The position numbers were made by a program, and so were the translations under genes. A stretch of 64,000 nt of DNA from Roseateles asaccharophilus (GTDB lineage: Bacteria; Pseudomonadota; Gammaproteobacteria; Burkholderiales; Burkholderiaceae_C), in contig NZ_SNXE01000001.1 in assembly GCF_004362405.1 (NCBI RefSeq), forward strand, positions 372,001 through 436,000. Direction: 5' to 3'. Within the stretch, counting starts at the first letter, position 1; the number at the start of each line of letters is the position of its first letter. Of the stretch, positions 11,480-21,562 are shown in pieces. Under the pieces are notes generated by a model. The model was not told the DNA's origin and did not search any database. It was given only the letters and a program-made list of their open reading frames with translations.

Positions 11480-12636
11480 GCGCCTGGATGGGCAGCTGGC
11501 GGCGCGAATGGGCACGCCTGCGCGCCTCGCCCCTGGACCTGCTGCTGATCAGCCTCTTTCCCCTGGCCCTGGGCCTGCTCATGCTCTGGAGCTTTGCGGC
11601 CGGCCAGGCCACGCGGCTGCCCATCGCCGTGCTGGACCAGGACCACAGCGGACTCTCGCGCCAGCTGCAGCGCATGCTGGACGCGGCCCCGGGTCTGCGC
11701 TTGGCCGAGCCCGCCAGCGATGAGGCGCAGGCCCGCGCGGCCCTGCGCGCCGGGCGGGTCTATGCCCTGCTCGTGATTCCCCAAGGCATGGCCCGCGAGC
11801 TCAAGAGCGGCCGCGCCGCCCAGCTGAGCCTGGTGCACAACGCCCAGTTCAGCACCCACTCGGGCCTGATCCAGAAGGATGTGCGCAATGTGGTGGGCAC
11901 GCTCTCGGCCGGCATCGAGATCCTGGCGCGCGAGAAGCGCGGCCAGCCCGCCCTGGCGGCGGCCGGTGGCTTCGAGCCGCTGCGGGCCGGCCTGGGCTCG
12001 GCCTACAACCCCGGGCTCAACTACCAGCAGTTCCTGGCCACGGCCCTGATGCCGGCCCTGCTGCATCTGCTGGCCATGGTGGCCGGCGCCTGGAGCGTGG
12101 GCCGCGAGCTGCGCGAGGCCACGGTGAGCGCCTGGCTGGCCCAGACCCGGGGCCAGGCCTGGCCGGCCCTGCTGGGCAAGCTGGCGCCCGCCTGGCTGCT
12201 GCTGCTGGCGGTGGACCTGCTGATCCTGCTGGCCCTGGCACATCAGGGTCTGCTGCATCAGGGCCCGGCCCTGTTGGCCCTGCACGGGCTGATGCTGGCG
12301 CTGTATCTGGCCCTGGGCGCGGCCGCGGCCCTGCTGGCCCGCTCGCTGCGCCTGGCGCTTTCGGCCGCGGGCTTCATCACCGCGCCGGCCTTTGCCTTCT
12401 CGGGCATAGGCTTCCCCCTGATGGCCATGCCCGAGGGCGCCCGGCTCTGGGCCGAGGCCCTGCCCCTGACCTGGGTAATGCAGGCCCAGGTGGGCCTGTT
12501 GCAGCAGGGCTGGCCCGCCACGCGCGCCCTGCCCCTGATGAGCCTGCTGGCCGCCGCCAGCCTGGCCCTGCTGGCCCTGGGCGCCTGGCGCTTGCCGGCG
12601 GCGGCCGCCGATCCGCGCGCCTGGGGCCGGCGATGA
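11476..12636 (+). CDS. ABC-2-type transporter permease, first of two
   Basis: A 386-residue membrane protein of the ABC-2 superfamily (YhhJ/YbhR-like). It has one N-terminal helix (LDLLLISLFPLALGLLMLWSF) and a large periplasmic domain of about 130 residues starting with IAVLDQDHSGLSRQL. Five C-terminal helices follow from about residue 190. It overlaps the adaptor gene by four bases and the next permease by four bases. In related exporters such permeases work with an ATP-binding subunit (YbhF/RbbA type), but none is encoded here. The substrate is unknown; drugs or hydrophobic molecules are usual for the family. Confidence 0.87.
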   Translation: MSAWMGSWRREWARLRASPLDLLLISLFPLALGLLMLWSFAAGQATRLPIAVLDQDHSGLSRQLQRMLDAAPGLRLAEPASDEAQARAALRAGRVYALLVIPQGMARELKSGRAAQLSLVHNAQFSTHSGLIQKDVRNVVGTLSAGIEILAREKRGQPALAAAGGFEPLRAGLGSAYNPGLNYQQFLATALMPALLHLLAMVAGAWSVGRELREATVSAWLAQTRGQAWPALLGKLAPAWLLLLAVDLLILLALAHQGLLHQGPALLALHGLMLALYLALGAAAALLARSLRLALSAAGFITAPAFAFSGIGFPLMAMPEGARLWAEALPLTWVMQAQVGLLQQGWPATRALPLMSLLAAASLALLALGAWRLPAAAADPRAWGRR

Positions 12637-13790
12637 GCAGAAGCTGGCTGCGTGAGCTTCTCGCCACCTGGCGCGCCGTGCTGGGCGATGCCGGCGTGCT
12701 GCTGATGCTGCTGATCGCGCCCCTGATCTACTCCTTCTTCTATCCCTGGCCCTACAGCAGCGAGCAGCTGCAGCGCGTGCCGGTGGCCCTGGTGGACCAG
12801 GACCACAGCGCGCTTTCGCGCCAAGTCCAGCGCTTTGTGCAAGCCAGTCCGCGCCTGGAGCTGCGCCTGCTCACCGCCGATGAGGGCGCGGCCCGCGCGG
12901 CTCTGGCGGCGGGCGAGATCCGCGGCTACGCCTTGCTGCCCGCCGGGCTCAAGCGCGAGGCGGGCCTGGGCCGGGGTCAGGTCGTGCCGGTACTGGCCGA
13001 TGGCGCCTACTTTCTGCCCAACAAGATCGTGCTGCAGGGCTTTGCCGAGGTACTGGGCACGGTGTCCGCCGGCATCGAGCTGCGCCAGCTGCAGGCCGGT
13101 GGCCAGTCGCCCCGCCAGGCCCAGGCCAGCCGCAGCCCGCTGAATGTGGAGCTGGCGGCCCTGTACAACCCGCACGAGGGCTATGGCAGCGCCGTGGTGC
13201 CGGCGGTGGCCGTGCTCATCATCCAGCAGCTGCTGCTGATCGGCGTGGCCATGTGGGTGGGCCAGCGCTTCGAGCGCCCCGCCCCTGCGCAGAGCCTGAG
13301 CCTGTGGAGCGCACGCCTGACGGCCCTGGCCGCCCTGGGCGGGCTGAGCGCGGCCTGGTTCTATGCGCTGATCTTTCCCTTCTTTGGCTACGCCCATGGC
13401 GGCAACCCCGCCGGCAGCGCCCTGGCCCTGGCCCTGCTGGTCTGGGCCAGCTGCGCCGCCGGCATGGCCCTGGGTGCCCTGCTGGCCGACCGCGAACGCG
13501 CCATGGCCCTGATGCTGGCCACCTCCCTGCCCATGGCCTTTCTGGCCGGCTTCTCCTGGCCGCGCGAGGCCCTGCCGCTGCCGCTGTGGTGGCTGGGTGA
13601 GGCCCTGCCCGCCGTCACCGGCATCCAGGCTCTGCTGCGCCTGAACCAGATGGACGCGCCCTTGCAGGCGGTGCAGCCCCAGCTGCTGTCCATGGCCCTG
13701 CAGGCCCTGGGCTACAGCCTGCTGGCGGCTTGGGCCATCGCGCACCGTCAGCGTCACCCCGCACACAAGGAGTGGTCAATTGCCCAGTGA
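12633..13790 (+). CDS. ABC-2-type transporter permease, second of two
   Basis: A 385-residue paralogue of the preceding gene with the same layout: an N-terminal helix (GVLLMLLIAPLIYSFFY), a periplasmic domain beginning VALVDQDHSALSRQVQ, and a C-terminal membrane bundle. The closely matching VDQDHS/LDQDHS segment shows a common origin with its neighbour, and the two are likely a heterodimer. Its 3' end overlaps the start of ppk2 by 11 bases, so the exporter and the polyphosphate kinase are probably co-transcribed. Confidence 0.87.
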   Translation: MSRSWLRELLATWRAVLGDAGVLLMLLIAPLIYSFFYPWPYSSEQLQRVPVALVDQDHSALSRQVQRFVQASPRLELRLLTADEGAARAALAAGEIRGYALLPAGLKREAGLGRGQVVPVLADGAYFLPNKIVLQGFAEVLGTVSAGIELRQLQAGGQSPRQAQASRSPLNVELAALYNPHEGYGSAVVPAVAVLIIQQLLLIGVAMWVGQRFERPAPAQSLSLWSARLTALAALGGLSAAWFYALIFPFFGYAHGGNPAGSALALALLVWASCAAGMALGALLADRERAMALMLATSLPMAFLAGFSWPREALPLPLWWLGEALPAVTGIQALLRLNQMDAPLQAVQPQLLSMALQALGYSLLAAWAIAHRQRHPAHKEWSIAQ

Positions 13791-14649
13791 CAACAGCCCC
13801 GACAGCGCAGTCCGACCCCGCCCCCGCCGCAAGCCGCCCCTGAGCCACTACGTGATCACGCGCGCGCGCAGCAGCTTCAGCCTGGGCGCCTACGACCCCG
13901 CCGCCAAGCCCTGCGGCAATGGCATTGGCAAGGCCGAGGACAAGGCCGCGGTGGAGACCCTGGCCCAGGAGCTGGATGCGCTGCAAAACCTCTTCTACGC
14001 CGACCGGCGCTACAAGCTGCTGGTGGTGTTGCAGGGCATGGACACCAGCGGCAAGGACGGCACCCTGCGCGGCGTGTTCGGGCGCATGAGCCCCCTGGGC
14101 GTGCACACCGTGGGCTGGAAGGCGCCCAGCGCCGAGGAGCGCGATCATGACTACCTCTGGCGCATCCACCGCCAGATGCCGGGCGCGGGCGAGATCATGG
14201 TCTTCAACCGCAGCCACTACGAAGATGTGCTGGTGCCCGTGGTGGAAGGCTGGATCGATGCCCGCCAGACCGCCCAGCGCTATGCCCATATCCGCGACTT
14301 CGAGCGCATGCTGGCCGAGACCGGCACCGTGATCCTCAAGTTCATGCTGCACATCTCCAAGGAAGAGCAGCGCCAGCGCCTGCAAGAGCGCGTGGACGAC
14401 CCCGCCAAGCACTGGAAGTTCCAGCCCTCGGACCTGGAGACCCGCAAGCGCTGGGACGAGTACCAGGCGGCCTACGAGCGCGCCATCGCCGCCACCGCCA
14501 CGCCCTGGGCGCCCTGGCATATCGTGCCGGCCGACTCCAAAACCCATCGCAATCTGATGATTGCGCAGCGGCTCAAGCAGACGCTGCTGGGGCTGGACCT
14601 GCGCTACCCCACGGGTGATCCGGCGCTGATGGGCGTCAAGGTCGAGTAG
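13780..14649 (+). CDS. ppk2: Polyphosphate kinase 2 (PPK2) family protein
   Basis: PPK2 enzymes move phosphate between polyphosphate and nucleotides. The 289-residue protein has the Walker A motif GMDTSGKDG at residues 86-94, the PPK2 signature VFNRSHYEDVLVP, and the lid region with FMLHISKEEQRQRL and WKFQPSDLETRKRWDEY. The single-domain size fits class I or class III enzymes; which nucleotide is preferred cannot be judged. The start is TTG at 13780 with AGGAG at 13768-13772, seven bases away, inside the end of the upstream permease. A degenerate copy of its 3' end lies at 16179-16242. Confidence 0.92.
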   Translation: MPSDNSPDSAVRPRPRRKPPLSHYVITRARSSFSLGAYDPAAKPCGNGIGKAEDKAAVETLAQELDALQNLFYADRRYKLLVVLQGMDTSGKDGTLRGVFGRMSPLGVHTVGWKAPSAEERDHDYLWRIHRQMPGAGEIMVFNRSHYEDVLVPVVEGWIDARQTAQRYAHIRDFERMLAETGTVILKFMLHISKEEQRQRLQERVDDPAKHWKFQPSDLETRKRWDEYQAAYERAIAATATPWAPWHIVPADSKTHRNLMIAQRLKQTLLGLDLRYPTGDPALMGVKVE

Positions 14650-14685
14650 TCGGGCCGAGACTCCCTGCCCTGCGCCATCGCACGT

Positions 14686-15207
14686 TCACCAGTGCTGGGG
14701 CTGATTGAGCGTGTCGGCACACCGCAGCTGACCTTGCACCGCAGCGATGGCCACCTGGCCCAAAGACAGACACATCCAAGCGTCCGGGTACGGCAGGTCA
14801 AATGGAGCACGCACATGATGTGCAGCACTGAAACCAAACCTGCTGTAGTAGCGGGGGTCACCCAGAACGAAGAGCAGTTCACAACCGCGCGCCTTCAGCG
14901 CCGCGATACCTGCCTCAACCAGCCGGCTCCCTATGCCCTGCCCCTGCATCGTCAGAGCGACGGCCAGGGGCGCCAGTATGTAGCAGGGGCCCGACGTCAG
15001 GCCAGGAACATGGACCGCGCTGAAGATGACGTTTCCAAGCATGCCCATGTCGGACTCGGCGATGAGCACCAACAGAGGTCGGGCGGACGCATCCGCCATC
15101 AGCGCCAGAGCCAGCGCAGACACCTCCGCGCCCTCATCCCCGAAAGCAGTCCGATGCAAGGCGCCAATCGCCTGGGCCTCCGAGGCATGTGCTTCTCGAA
15201 TTCTCAT
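14686..15207 (-). CDS. GNAT-family N-acetyltransferase (YhbS-like)
   Basis: A 173-residue acetyltransferase. The core motif A is visible as LAPLAVALTMQGQGIGSRLV, with the pyrophosphate-binding QGQGIG loop, followed by ARGCELLFVLGDPRYYSRFG. The GDPRYYSRFGF signature is typical of the YhbS-type subgroup. It would transfer an acetyl group from acetyl-CoA to an unidentified amine. The ATG at 15207 has GGAGG four bases upstream and is preferred over an in-frame extension. It reads convergently to ppk2. Base composition is lower in GC than the flanks, consistent with a later arrival. Confidence 0.84.
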   Translation of the reverse strand: MRIREAHASEAQAIGALHRTAFGDEGAEVSALALALMADASARPLLVLIAESDMGMLGNVIFSAVHVPGLTSGPCYILAPLAVALTMQGQGIGSRLVEAGIAALKARGCELLFVLGDPRYYSRFGFSAAHHVRAPFDLPYPDAWMCLSLGQVAIAAVQGQLRCADTLNQPQHW

Positions 15208-15242
15208 GCGGCCTCCAATGCCATCCAGCAACGCAGCCAAGT

Positions 15243-16100
15243 CTAAACCCCGGTAGTCAGGGCCCTGGCCACCGGCTCGGGATGGGTCAGCAGCAGATTG
15301 TGTTCGGCGCCCGCTATCTCCAGATAGCGGTGCCGTGGCAGCAAGGCTCGGACGCGAGTCACGTCGTGCAAAGGGACCACGCGATCCGCGGCGCCCGCGA
15401 TGACCAGGGTTTCGAGGCCAAGCGGTTGCAGACGCCGGTAGTGAGCGCCTTGATTGCCGAGCGTGCGCCTCGCAAACATGGAAGCCAGCGCCTCGGCATA
15501 GCCGGGTGCACGAGCCTCAGCGATGAAGCGCGGGGTCAGGTCATGCGCGCCGATGGCCGCGTAGCGGCGCTCGCGACGACGCTCCAGTGTGGGCAGGCCG
15601 ATCCAGCGCATCAGGGGGCGGCCCAGCCCCAGTAATCCAAAAGCCCTGGGCCAAAGGGAACTCGCCATGAAGTCCAGCAGGGGCGCGACCAGCACCAGCC
15701 GCCCTACGCTTGCCGGGCGCTGATGCGCGAGCGCGGCGGCAATGGCTGCGCCAAAGGAGTGACCCAGCAGGGTCAAGGGGCGACTGACGCGAAGGCCATC
15801 AAGCACCTCCAGGGCCTGGTCGAGAAACAGGCCGAAGTCGTAGGCCACCGCGGGGCGATCCGAGAGTCCGTGGCCCAGAAAGTCGAAGCGCACGATGCGC
15901 AGGCCTGCCGCGCGCAGATGCGGCACCAGCCGGTCGAACTCCCAGTTCGGTACGGTCGCGCCATGCAAGAGCAGGACGGTCGGCTGATCCTCGCCGCCCT
16001 CGTCAACGATATGCGTCAGGCCCGCACGCAGCGGCAGATAGCGCCCACCGGCCCTAAGCCGCAGCTCATTCAGCGACGATGCACCAGCTCTTTCCGTCAT
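15243..16100 (-). CDS. Alpha/beta hydrolase
   Basis: A 285-residue alpha/beta-hydrolase fold protein. The oxyanion-hole segment is LLLHGATVPNWEFDRLVP. The nucleophile elbow is GHSFG with Ser115. The acid is probably in GAADRVVPLHD and the catalytic histidine in AEHNLLLTHPE near the C terminus. No signal peptide is seen, so it is presumably cytoplasmic. The substrate is unknown; the sequence pattern resembles general carboxylesterases and meta-cleavage hydrolases. It lies 35 bases upstream of the GNAT gene on the same strand and may be co-transcribed with it. Confidence 0.86.
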   Translation of the reverse strand: MTERAGASSLNELRLRAGGRYLPLRAGLTHIVDEGGEDQPTVLLLHGATVPNWEFDRLVPHLRAAGLRIVRFDFLGHGLSDRPAVAYDFGLFLDQALEVLDGLRVSRPLTLLGHSFGAAIAAALAHQRPASVGRLVLVAPLLDFMASSLWPRAFGLLGLGRPLMRWIGLPTLERRRERRYAAIGAHDLTPRFIAEARAPGYAEALASMFARRTLGNQGAHYRRLQPLGLETLVIAGAADRVVPLHDVTRVRALLPRHRYLEIAGAEHNLLLTHPEPVARALTTGV

Positions 16101-16178
16101 GACCGCGTGAGCCTAAGCCAAGACTGCGACGGTTTTATGCAAGCGAGCGACTCGCGTCCAGGCAAAGGCGGGCGTCCC

Positions 16179-16242
16179 TGCCGGACGACTCCAAGACCCA
16201 TCGCAATCTGCGAATTGCGCGGCTCGGGCAGACGCTGCCGGG
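16179..16242 (+). pseudogene. Fossil of a ppk2 3' end
   Basis: This 64-base stretch aligns to 14525-14591 inside ppk2 with 56 of 64 positions identical by eye and one three-base gap. Translated in the matching frame it reads LPDDSKTHRNLRIA, then RLGQTLPG, against VPADSKTHRNLMIA, then QRLKQTLLG in the intact gene. Similarity stops abruptly on both sides and no start or longer frame survives. It is on the same strand as ppk2 and lies between two minus-strand genes. It is either the tail of a second, decayed ppk2 or a partial duplication that now brackets the GNAT-hydrolase pair. Confidence 0.75.
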
Positions 16243-16246
16243 CCGA

Positions 16247-16936
16247 TCAGCGCTGACCCACCGGGGTGACGCTCGGCCCGACCTGACGGCGCCGCCGCTG
16301 GCGCAACCCCGCCCAGGCCAAGCCCAGCAGCCAGGCAAGCATGATCAGCAACGTCAGGTTCTCGGGCAGGGACATCCAGCCCGAATTGCGCCAGGCGGCC
16401 GGGAAGATCACCGCGCCCGGGCCGGTGAACAAGGAGCCGGCGGCAATGAACAGGGCCAGGCACATGCGCCACAGGTGCCGCGCCAGACGGTGTCGGCCCT
16501 GTGCTGGCCCCTTGATCAGCTGGCGCAGGTCCAGGGCGCCCGCCAAGGCCACCAATACGCCAAAGAAGTAGTAGGGCACCGCCTGTGTCCCCGTCCTCAT
16601 CAGCCCCAGGGCCATACAAGCCAGGGCAATGGCCGCGGCGGCCAGGCACAGCAGCCGAATCCAGCGCGGGTTCTGCCCCCTGGGGTGAACCGTGAGCCAG
16701 GCACTCAGCACCAGGTAGAGCGTCGCCAGGCCGGCCATGGACGCGATGGGCATGGGCTTGAGCAGCGCCATGAGGCTGCCGCTGAGCGCCATCAGCACCA
16801 TGCTGGGCACAAAGAGGCACCCAGCCAGGCGATGCACGCGCCGCCCCTTGGGGGCGAGCAAGGCCGTGAAGCCGCTGCACACGGCCAAGGTTCCGGTCAG
16901 CAGATGCGCCCAGGACAAAGCGTTCAGTTCGATCAT
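16247..16936 (-). CDS. Multi-pass membrane protein, DUF2306-like
   Basis: About 229 residues with six or seven predicted membrane helices (for example WAHLLTGTLAVCSGFTALL, FVPSMVLMALSGSLMALL and NLTLLIMLAWLLGLAWAGL). The short motifs KGRRVHRLAGCLFV and RLARHLWRM place histidines at helix ends. This resembles DUF2306-type membrane proteins of unknown function that may bind haem. The ATG at 16936 is chosen over an upstream GTG at 16966. No function can be assigned. About 280 bases upstream of it carry no gene that I can support. Confidence 0.65.
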   Translation of the reverse strand: MIELNALSWAHLLTGTLAVCSGFTALLAPKGRRVHRLAGCLFVPSMVLMALSGSLMALLKPMPIASMAGLATLYLVLSAWLTVHPRGQNPRWIRLLCLAAAAIALACMALGLMRTGTQAVPYYFFGVLVALAGALDLRQLIKGPAQGRHRLARHLWRMCLALFIAAGSLFTGPGAVIFPAAWRNSGWMSLPENLTLLIMLAWLLGLAWAGLRQRRRRQVGPSVTPVGQR

Positions 16937-17215
16937 CGGTCGAGACACCCTCTTGTGCGCCGCCACATGCAGCGCTGCCGCATGCTAGGGACGAGATGTC
17001 GATGGCGCGGCGACCACACGACGGACTGCATAAAGGGAGGGACAGGCTGCAGCCGGGGCGCCGGCGGTCTGTGCGATGGCGTGCTGCAGCGCTGCAAGCC
17101 AGTCATTCAGGCCAGGACATCCGCAAGTTTCACGGCTCGGCCAAGCCCAGATTGGATCCCCCTGGGTAGATCAGCAGCCCGAAGTGTCTGGCCACCGCCA
17201 CCAGCAGTAGTTTCT

Positions 17216-17899
17216 TCAGGGCTCGTGCCGGCTGTCAAACGGTTCAAACTCGGCCAGCGGAAAGGGCGGGAAAGTCAGCTGGCGGGTGCTGGGCTTGCCG
17301 GGCTTGTCATGGCGGTAAGCCTGGTCGATGCGCTTGCCCGTGAGGAAGTTGGTCGAGCGGGTACTCGCCGTTTCCAGCTCGCCCGTGCGGCCGCAGCGCG
17401 GCGTGCGGGCGTCCATGCCGGACAGCACCCAGTCGCCAGCATCGAGCTGCGCAAAGCGGTAGATCGTGACGTGGACGCCGCAAGCCGACCGGGCGTTGAT
17501 CTGCAGCGAGAAGCGCCGCTCGGACTGGGCCTCGACGATCTCGAAGTCGGTCCGGCCGCTGGCGTCAAAGAAATCGAAGAGCTTGGAGCGCGCCAGCTCC
17601 CGCAGACCACCACCAGCCTGCCGTTCCAGCACAAAGACCCTCGCCTGCCGCCGGCCTTCGCCCAGGCCCAGGGCCACGCCAAAAACGCGCCGCAGCGCCG
17701 GCGAGCCCTCCTCGGTCGAGAGCCACGGTGCATCCGGCTCACGCCCACCTGCGGCCGCCTTCACATAGGCTGCGACGCTGGCATGGACGGTGTTTGCAGC
17801 GGGCGCCGAGGCGGCATCGGCAGCAGCAGCCAACCCCGGTCGCCACATGGCGGTCACACTGAGCACGAGGAATAGGCGGCGGATGTCGGGTCGGCACAT
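17216..17899 (-). CDS. Secreted hypothetical protein
   Basis: A 227-residue protein with a signal peptide (MCRPDIRRLFLVLSVTAMW, then GLAAAADA). The mature part is mostly beta-rich and polar, with two cysteines (ARSACGVHV and ARTPRCGRTG) that could pair in the periplasm. I do not recognise the family. The open frame extends upstream without a stop into a truncated kinase (17900-18034), so a fusion protein could also be made. The ATG at 17899 is preferred because it creates a normal signal peptide. Confidence 0.6.
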   Translation of the reverse strand: MCRPDIRRLFLVLSVTAMWRPGLAAAADAASAPAANTVHASVAAYVKAAAGGREPDAPWLSTEEGSPALRRVFGVALGLGEGRRQARVFVLERQAGGGLRELARSKLFDFFDASGRTDFEIVEAQSERRFSLQINARSACGVHVTIYRFAQLDAGDWVLSGMDARTPRCGRTGELETASTRSTNFLTGKRIDQAYRHDKPGKPSTRQLTFPPFPLAEFEPFDSRHEP

Positions 17900-18034
17900 G
17901 TGAGGCTTGAGGGCTTGACGCAAGGGATGCAGCTTACTGTCCAAGTGCACCACGGGCACCGAGTGAAATTTGGAGAGTCGTTCCGCGAGCCAGGTCTTGC
18001 CGCTGCCGCTATTGCCAAGGATGACGGTCTTCAT
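17900..18034 (-). pseudogene. Truncated P-loop nucleotide kinase, N-terminal remnant
   Basis: These 45 codons begin MKTVILGNSGSGKTWLAERL, continue to VPVVHLDSKL, and then lose similarity. GNSGSGKT is a Walker A motif and the VxHLD segment is the usual second strand of FlaR/adenylate-kinase-like proteins, which are normally about 170 residues. Only the first 37 or so residues remain, joined in frame to the signal peptide of the next secreted protein. The deletion removed the Walker B, lid and C-terminal parts, so kinase activity is not expected. Confidence 0.7.
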
Positions 18035-18140
18035 CGCCCGCAGTGTAGGAAGGCGCGAGGCCGGGCCTGGGCTTTAGACTTCAGGCCGGCGCCTGTCCGC
18101 CGCCCCGATTCTTCAGCAAACGTCTGAAAGCTCAGCACCC

Positions 18141-18299
18141 ATGGCTTGGATTCCCATCGCCCTCTTCACGTTCAAGATCCTGGTCTTTGGAACGGGCATG
18201 TACTTCGCGATCAAGTGGCATTACGACAAGGGCCGCAAGCGCAAGCAAGCGCTGCTGGAGCAGCAGAAGGCTGCTCAGGGGCAAACCGGCGGAGCTTGA
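18141..18299 (+). CDS. Small single-pass membrane protein, 52 residues
   Basis: The frame begins MAWIPIALFTFKILVFGTGM, a hydrophobic helix, then YFAIKWHYDKGRKRKQALL and an acidic/glutamine-rich tail QQKAAQGQTGGA. The positive-inside rule puts the C terminus in the cytoplasm. It sits between a divergently oriented relic and prfC, with 129 bases before prfC. Coding is supported by sensible amphipathic organisation and the position between two genes; the Shine-Dalgarno is weak. Function unknown. Confidence 0.6.
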   Translation: MAWIPIALFTFKILVFGTGMYFAIKWHYDKGRKRKQALLEQQKAAQGQTGGA

Positions 18300-18427
18300 G
18301 CGCCTGAGGGCGGCTGCGGGCCGGCTGCGATAATCCCGGACTTGCCCGTATCACCCGCTTGTCTGCGCGCGCGCCGCCTCCCTTGTGGAGCACGGCCCGC
18401 GCGGCTGGCCCTGCCTGAGCCCCTCCC

Positions 18428-20074
<1,647 letters not shown>

Positions 20075-20255
20075 TTGCTCAAGCAGCCAAACGACCCGGT
20101 GGCGTTTTCTTGCGCGTGCCGCGTGTTGACGGACTGTCCGGCGCTGCGCAAGTCTGTACCACTGCAGCGGCGTTTCGTCGCTCCCAACTGGCCGAGGTTG
20201 GTCGTGCAGCGTAGGCTTGCGCCTGTGTTCAATCCACTCCCCTCGGGAGCACGAC

Positions 20256-20591
20256 ATGTCCGATAGCGAAGAACTGGGCCGTCTGGCCGATCTGCATCAG
20301 CGCGGCGCCCTGAGCGACGAGGAGTTTGCGCGTGCCAAGGCGCGGGTGCTGGAAGGGCATGGCAGCGGCAAGGCCGGGGACAACCCCGATGGCCTGGGCC
20401 AGGGACTGGCCCTGAACCGCCTGCGCCGCAGCCGCGACGATCGCTGGCTGGGCGGCGTCTGTGGCGGCCTGGCCCGTTTCACCGGCCTGGAGGCCTGGGC
20501 GGTGCGCCTGCTCTTCGCCCTGGCCCTGCTGTTCGCCGGCACGGGCGCCCTGATCTATCTGCTGCTCTGGATCTTCGTGCCCCAGGAGTGA
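20256..20591 (+). CDS. SHOCT-PspC domain membrane protein
   Basis: A 111-residue protein in two parts. Residues 5-33 ([21 protein letters not shown]) form a SHOCT-type short helical domain, often found at the ends of membrane or stress proteins. Residues 55-111 form a PspC domain ([22 protein letters not shown], then the helix [13 protein letters not shown]). PspC proteins take part in envelope stress responses, but this compact form lacks other psp genes nearby. GGGAG six bases before the ATG at 20256 fixes the start. ubiA starts 35 bases downstream. Confidence 0.82.
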   Translation: MSDSEELGRLADLHQRGALSDEEFARAKARVLEGHGSGKAGDNPDGLGQGLALNRLRRSRDDRWLGGVCGGLARFTGLEAWAVRLLFALALLFAGTGALIYLLLWIFVPQE

Positions 20592-20626
20592 GCCGCCGGG
20601 CCGCAATCGCTGCCGCTGCTGACACA

Positions 20627-21562
20627 ATGGCGGGCGTGAATTCCGAGCCCCTGTCCCCGGCGGCCACCGGCCGCAACCGCCTGTCCCTCTACCTGGACCT
20701 GATCCGCTGGAACCGTCCCGCGGGCTGGTTGCTGCTGCTCTGGCCCACGCTCAGTGCGCTGTGGATCGCGGCGGACGGATGGCCGGGCTGGCATCTGCTG
20801 ATCGTGTTCACGCTGGGCACCATCCTGATGCGCTCGGCCGGCTGCTGCGTCAACGATGTGGCCGATCGTGATTTCGACCGCCATGTGAAGCGCACCGCCC
20901 AGCGCCCGGTCACCAGCGGCGCGGTGTCGGTCAAGGAAGCCCTGCTGCTGGGCGCCACCCTGGCCCTGCTGGCCTTCCTGCTGGTGCTGACCACCAATGC
21001 GCCCACCATCGCCCTGTCCTTCGCGGCCTTGCTGGTGGCCATTGCCTACCCCTATGCCAAGCGCGTGGTGGCCATGCCCCAGGCGGTGCTGGGCGTGGCC
21101 TTCAGCTTCGGTATTCCCATGGCCTTTGCCGCGACCCTGGGCAGCAATGACTGGAGCTGGCAGGCCCTGCGCGGCGCCGTACCGCTGGCGGCCTGGGCCC
21201 TGCTGATCTCCAACCTGTTCTGGGTGCTGGCCTACGACACCGAGTACGCCATGGTGGACCGCGATGACGATATCAAGATCGGCATCAAGACCTCGGCACT
21301 GACCCTGGGACGCTGGGATGTGGCCGGCGTGATGGGCTTTTACGCCCTCTTCCTGGCCAGCTGGGCGGCCCTGGGCCTGCAGCTGGGCCTGGGCCGGGTC
21401 TTCCTGCTGGGCATCGCCGTGGCGGCGGCCCAGGTGGTCTGGCATTACCGCCTGATCAAGGACCGCACGCGGGAGGGCTGCTTCCGCGCCTTCCGCGAGA
21501 ACCACTGGCTGGGCTTCACCCTGTTCGTGGCGACGGTTCTGGACCTGAGCCTGCAGGGCTGA
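20627..21562 (+). CDS. ubiA: 4-hydroxybenzoate polyprenyltransferase
   Basis: Attaches the polyprenyl tail to 4-hydroxybenzoate in ubiquinone synthesis, in the inner membrane. About 311 residues with eight or nine helices. The two aspartate-rich Mg-diphosphate motifs are [19 protein letters not shown] and [27 protein letters not shown] is a typical UbiA segment. The ATG at 20627 gives [10 protein letters not shown]; a GTG three codons later is an alternative. Its partner ubiC lies 15 kb away at 36400. The 3' end overlaps the convergent zinc permease gene by 47 bases. Confidence 0.94.
   Translation: MAGVNSEPLSPAATGRNRLSLYLDLIRWNRPAGWLLLLWPTLSALWIAADGWPGWHLLIVFTLGTILMRSAGCCVNDVADRDFDRHVKRTAQRPVTSGAVSVKEALLLGATLALLAFLLVLTTNAPTIALSFAALLVAIAYPYAKRVVAMPQAVLGVAFSFGIPMAFAATLGSNDWSWQALRGAVPLAAWALLISNLFWVLAYDTEYAMVDRDDDIKIGIKTSALTLGRWDVAGVMGFYALFLASWAALGLQLGLGRVFLLGIAVAAAQVVWHYRLIKDRTREGCFRAFRENHWLGFTLFVATVLDLSLQG

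Noticed and set aside
15189-15635. Plus-strand frames opposite the GNAT and hydrolase genes
   Set aside because: No recognisable domains; the acetyl-CoA motif and the GHSFG elbow are on the minus strand.
16475-17875. A 466-codon plus-strand open frame
   Set aside because: It runs antisense to the membrane protein at 16247-16936 and the secreted protein at 17216-17899, which have helices and a signal peptide; the plus-strand product has none.
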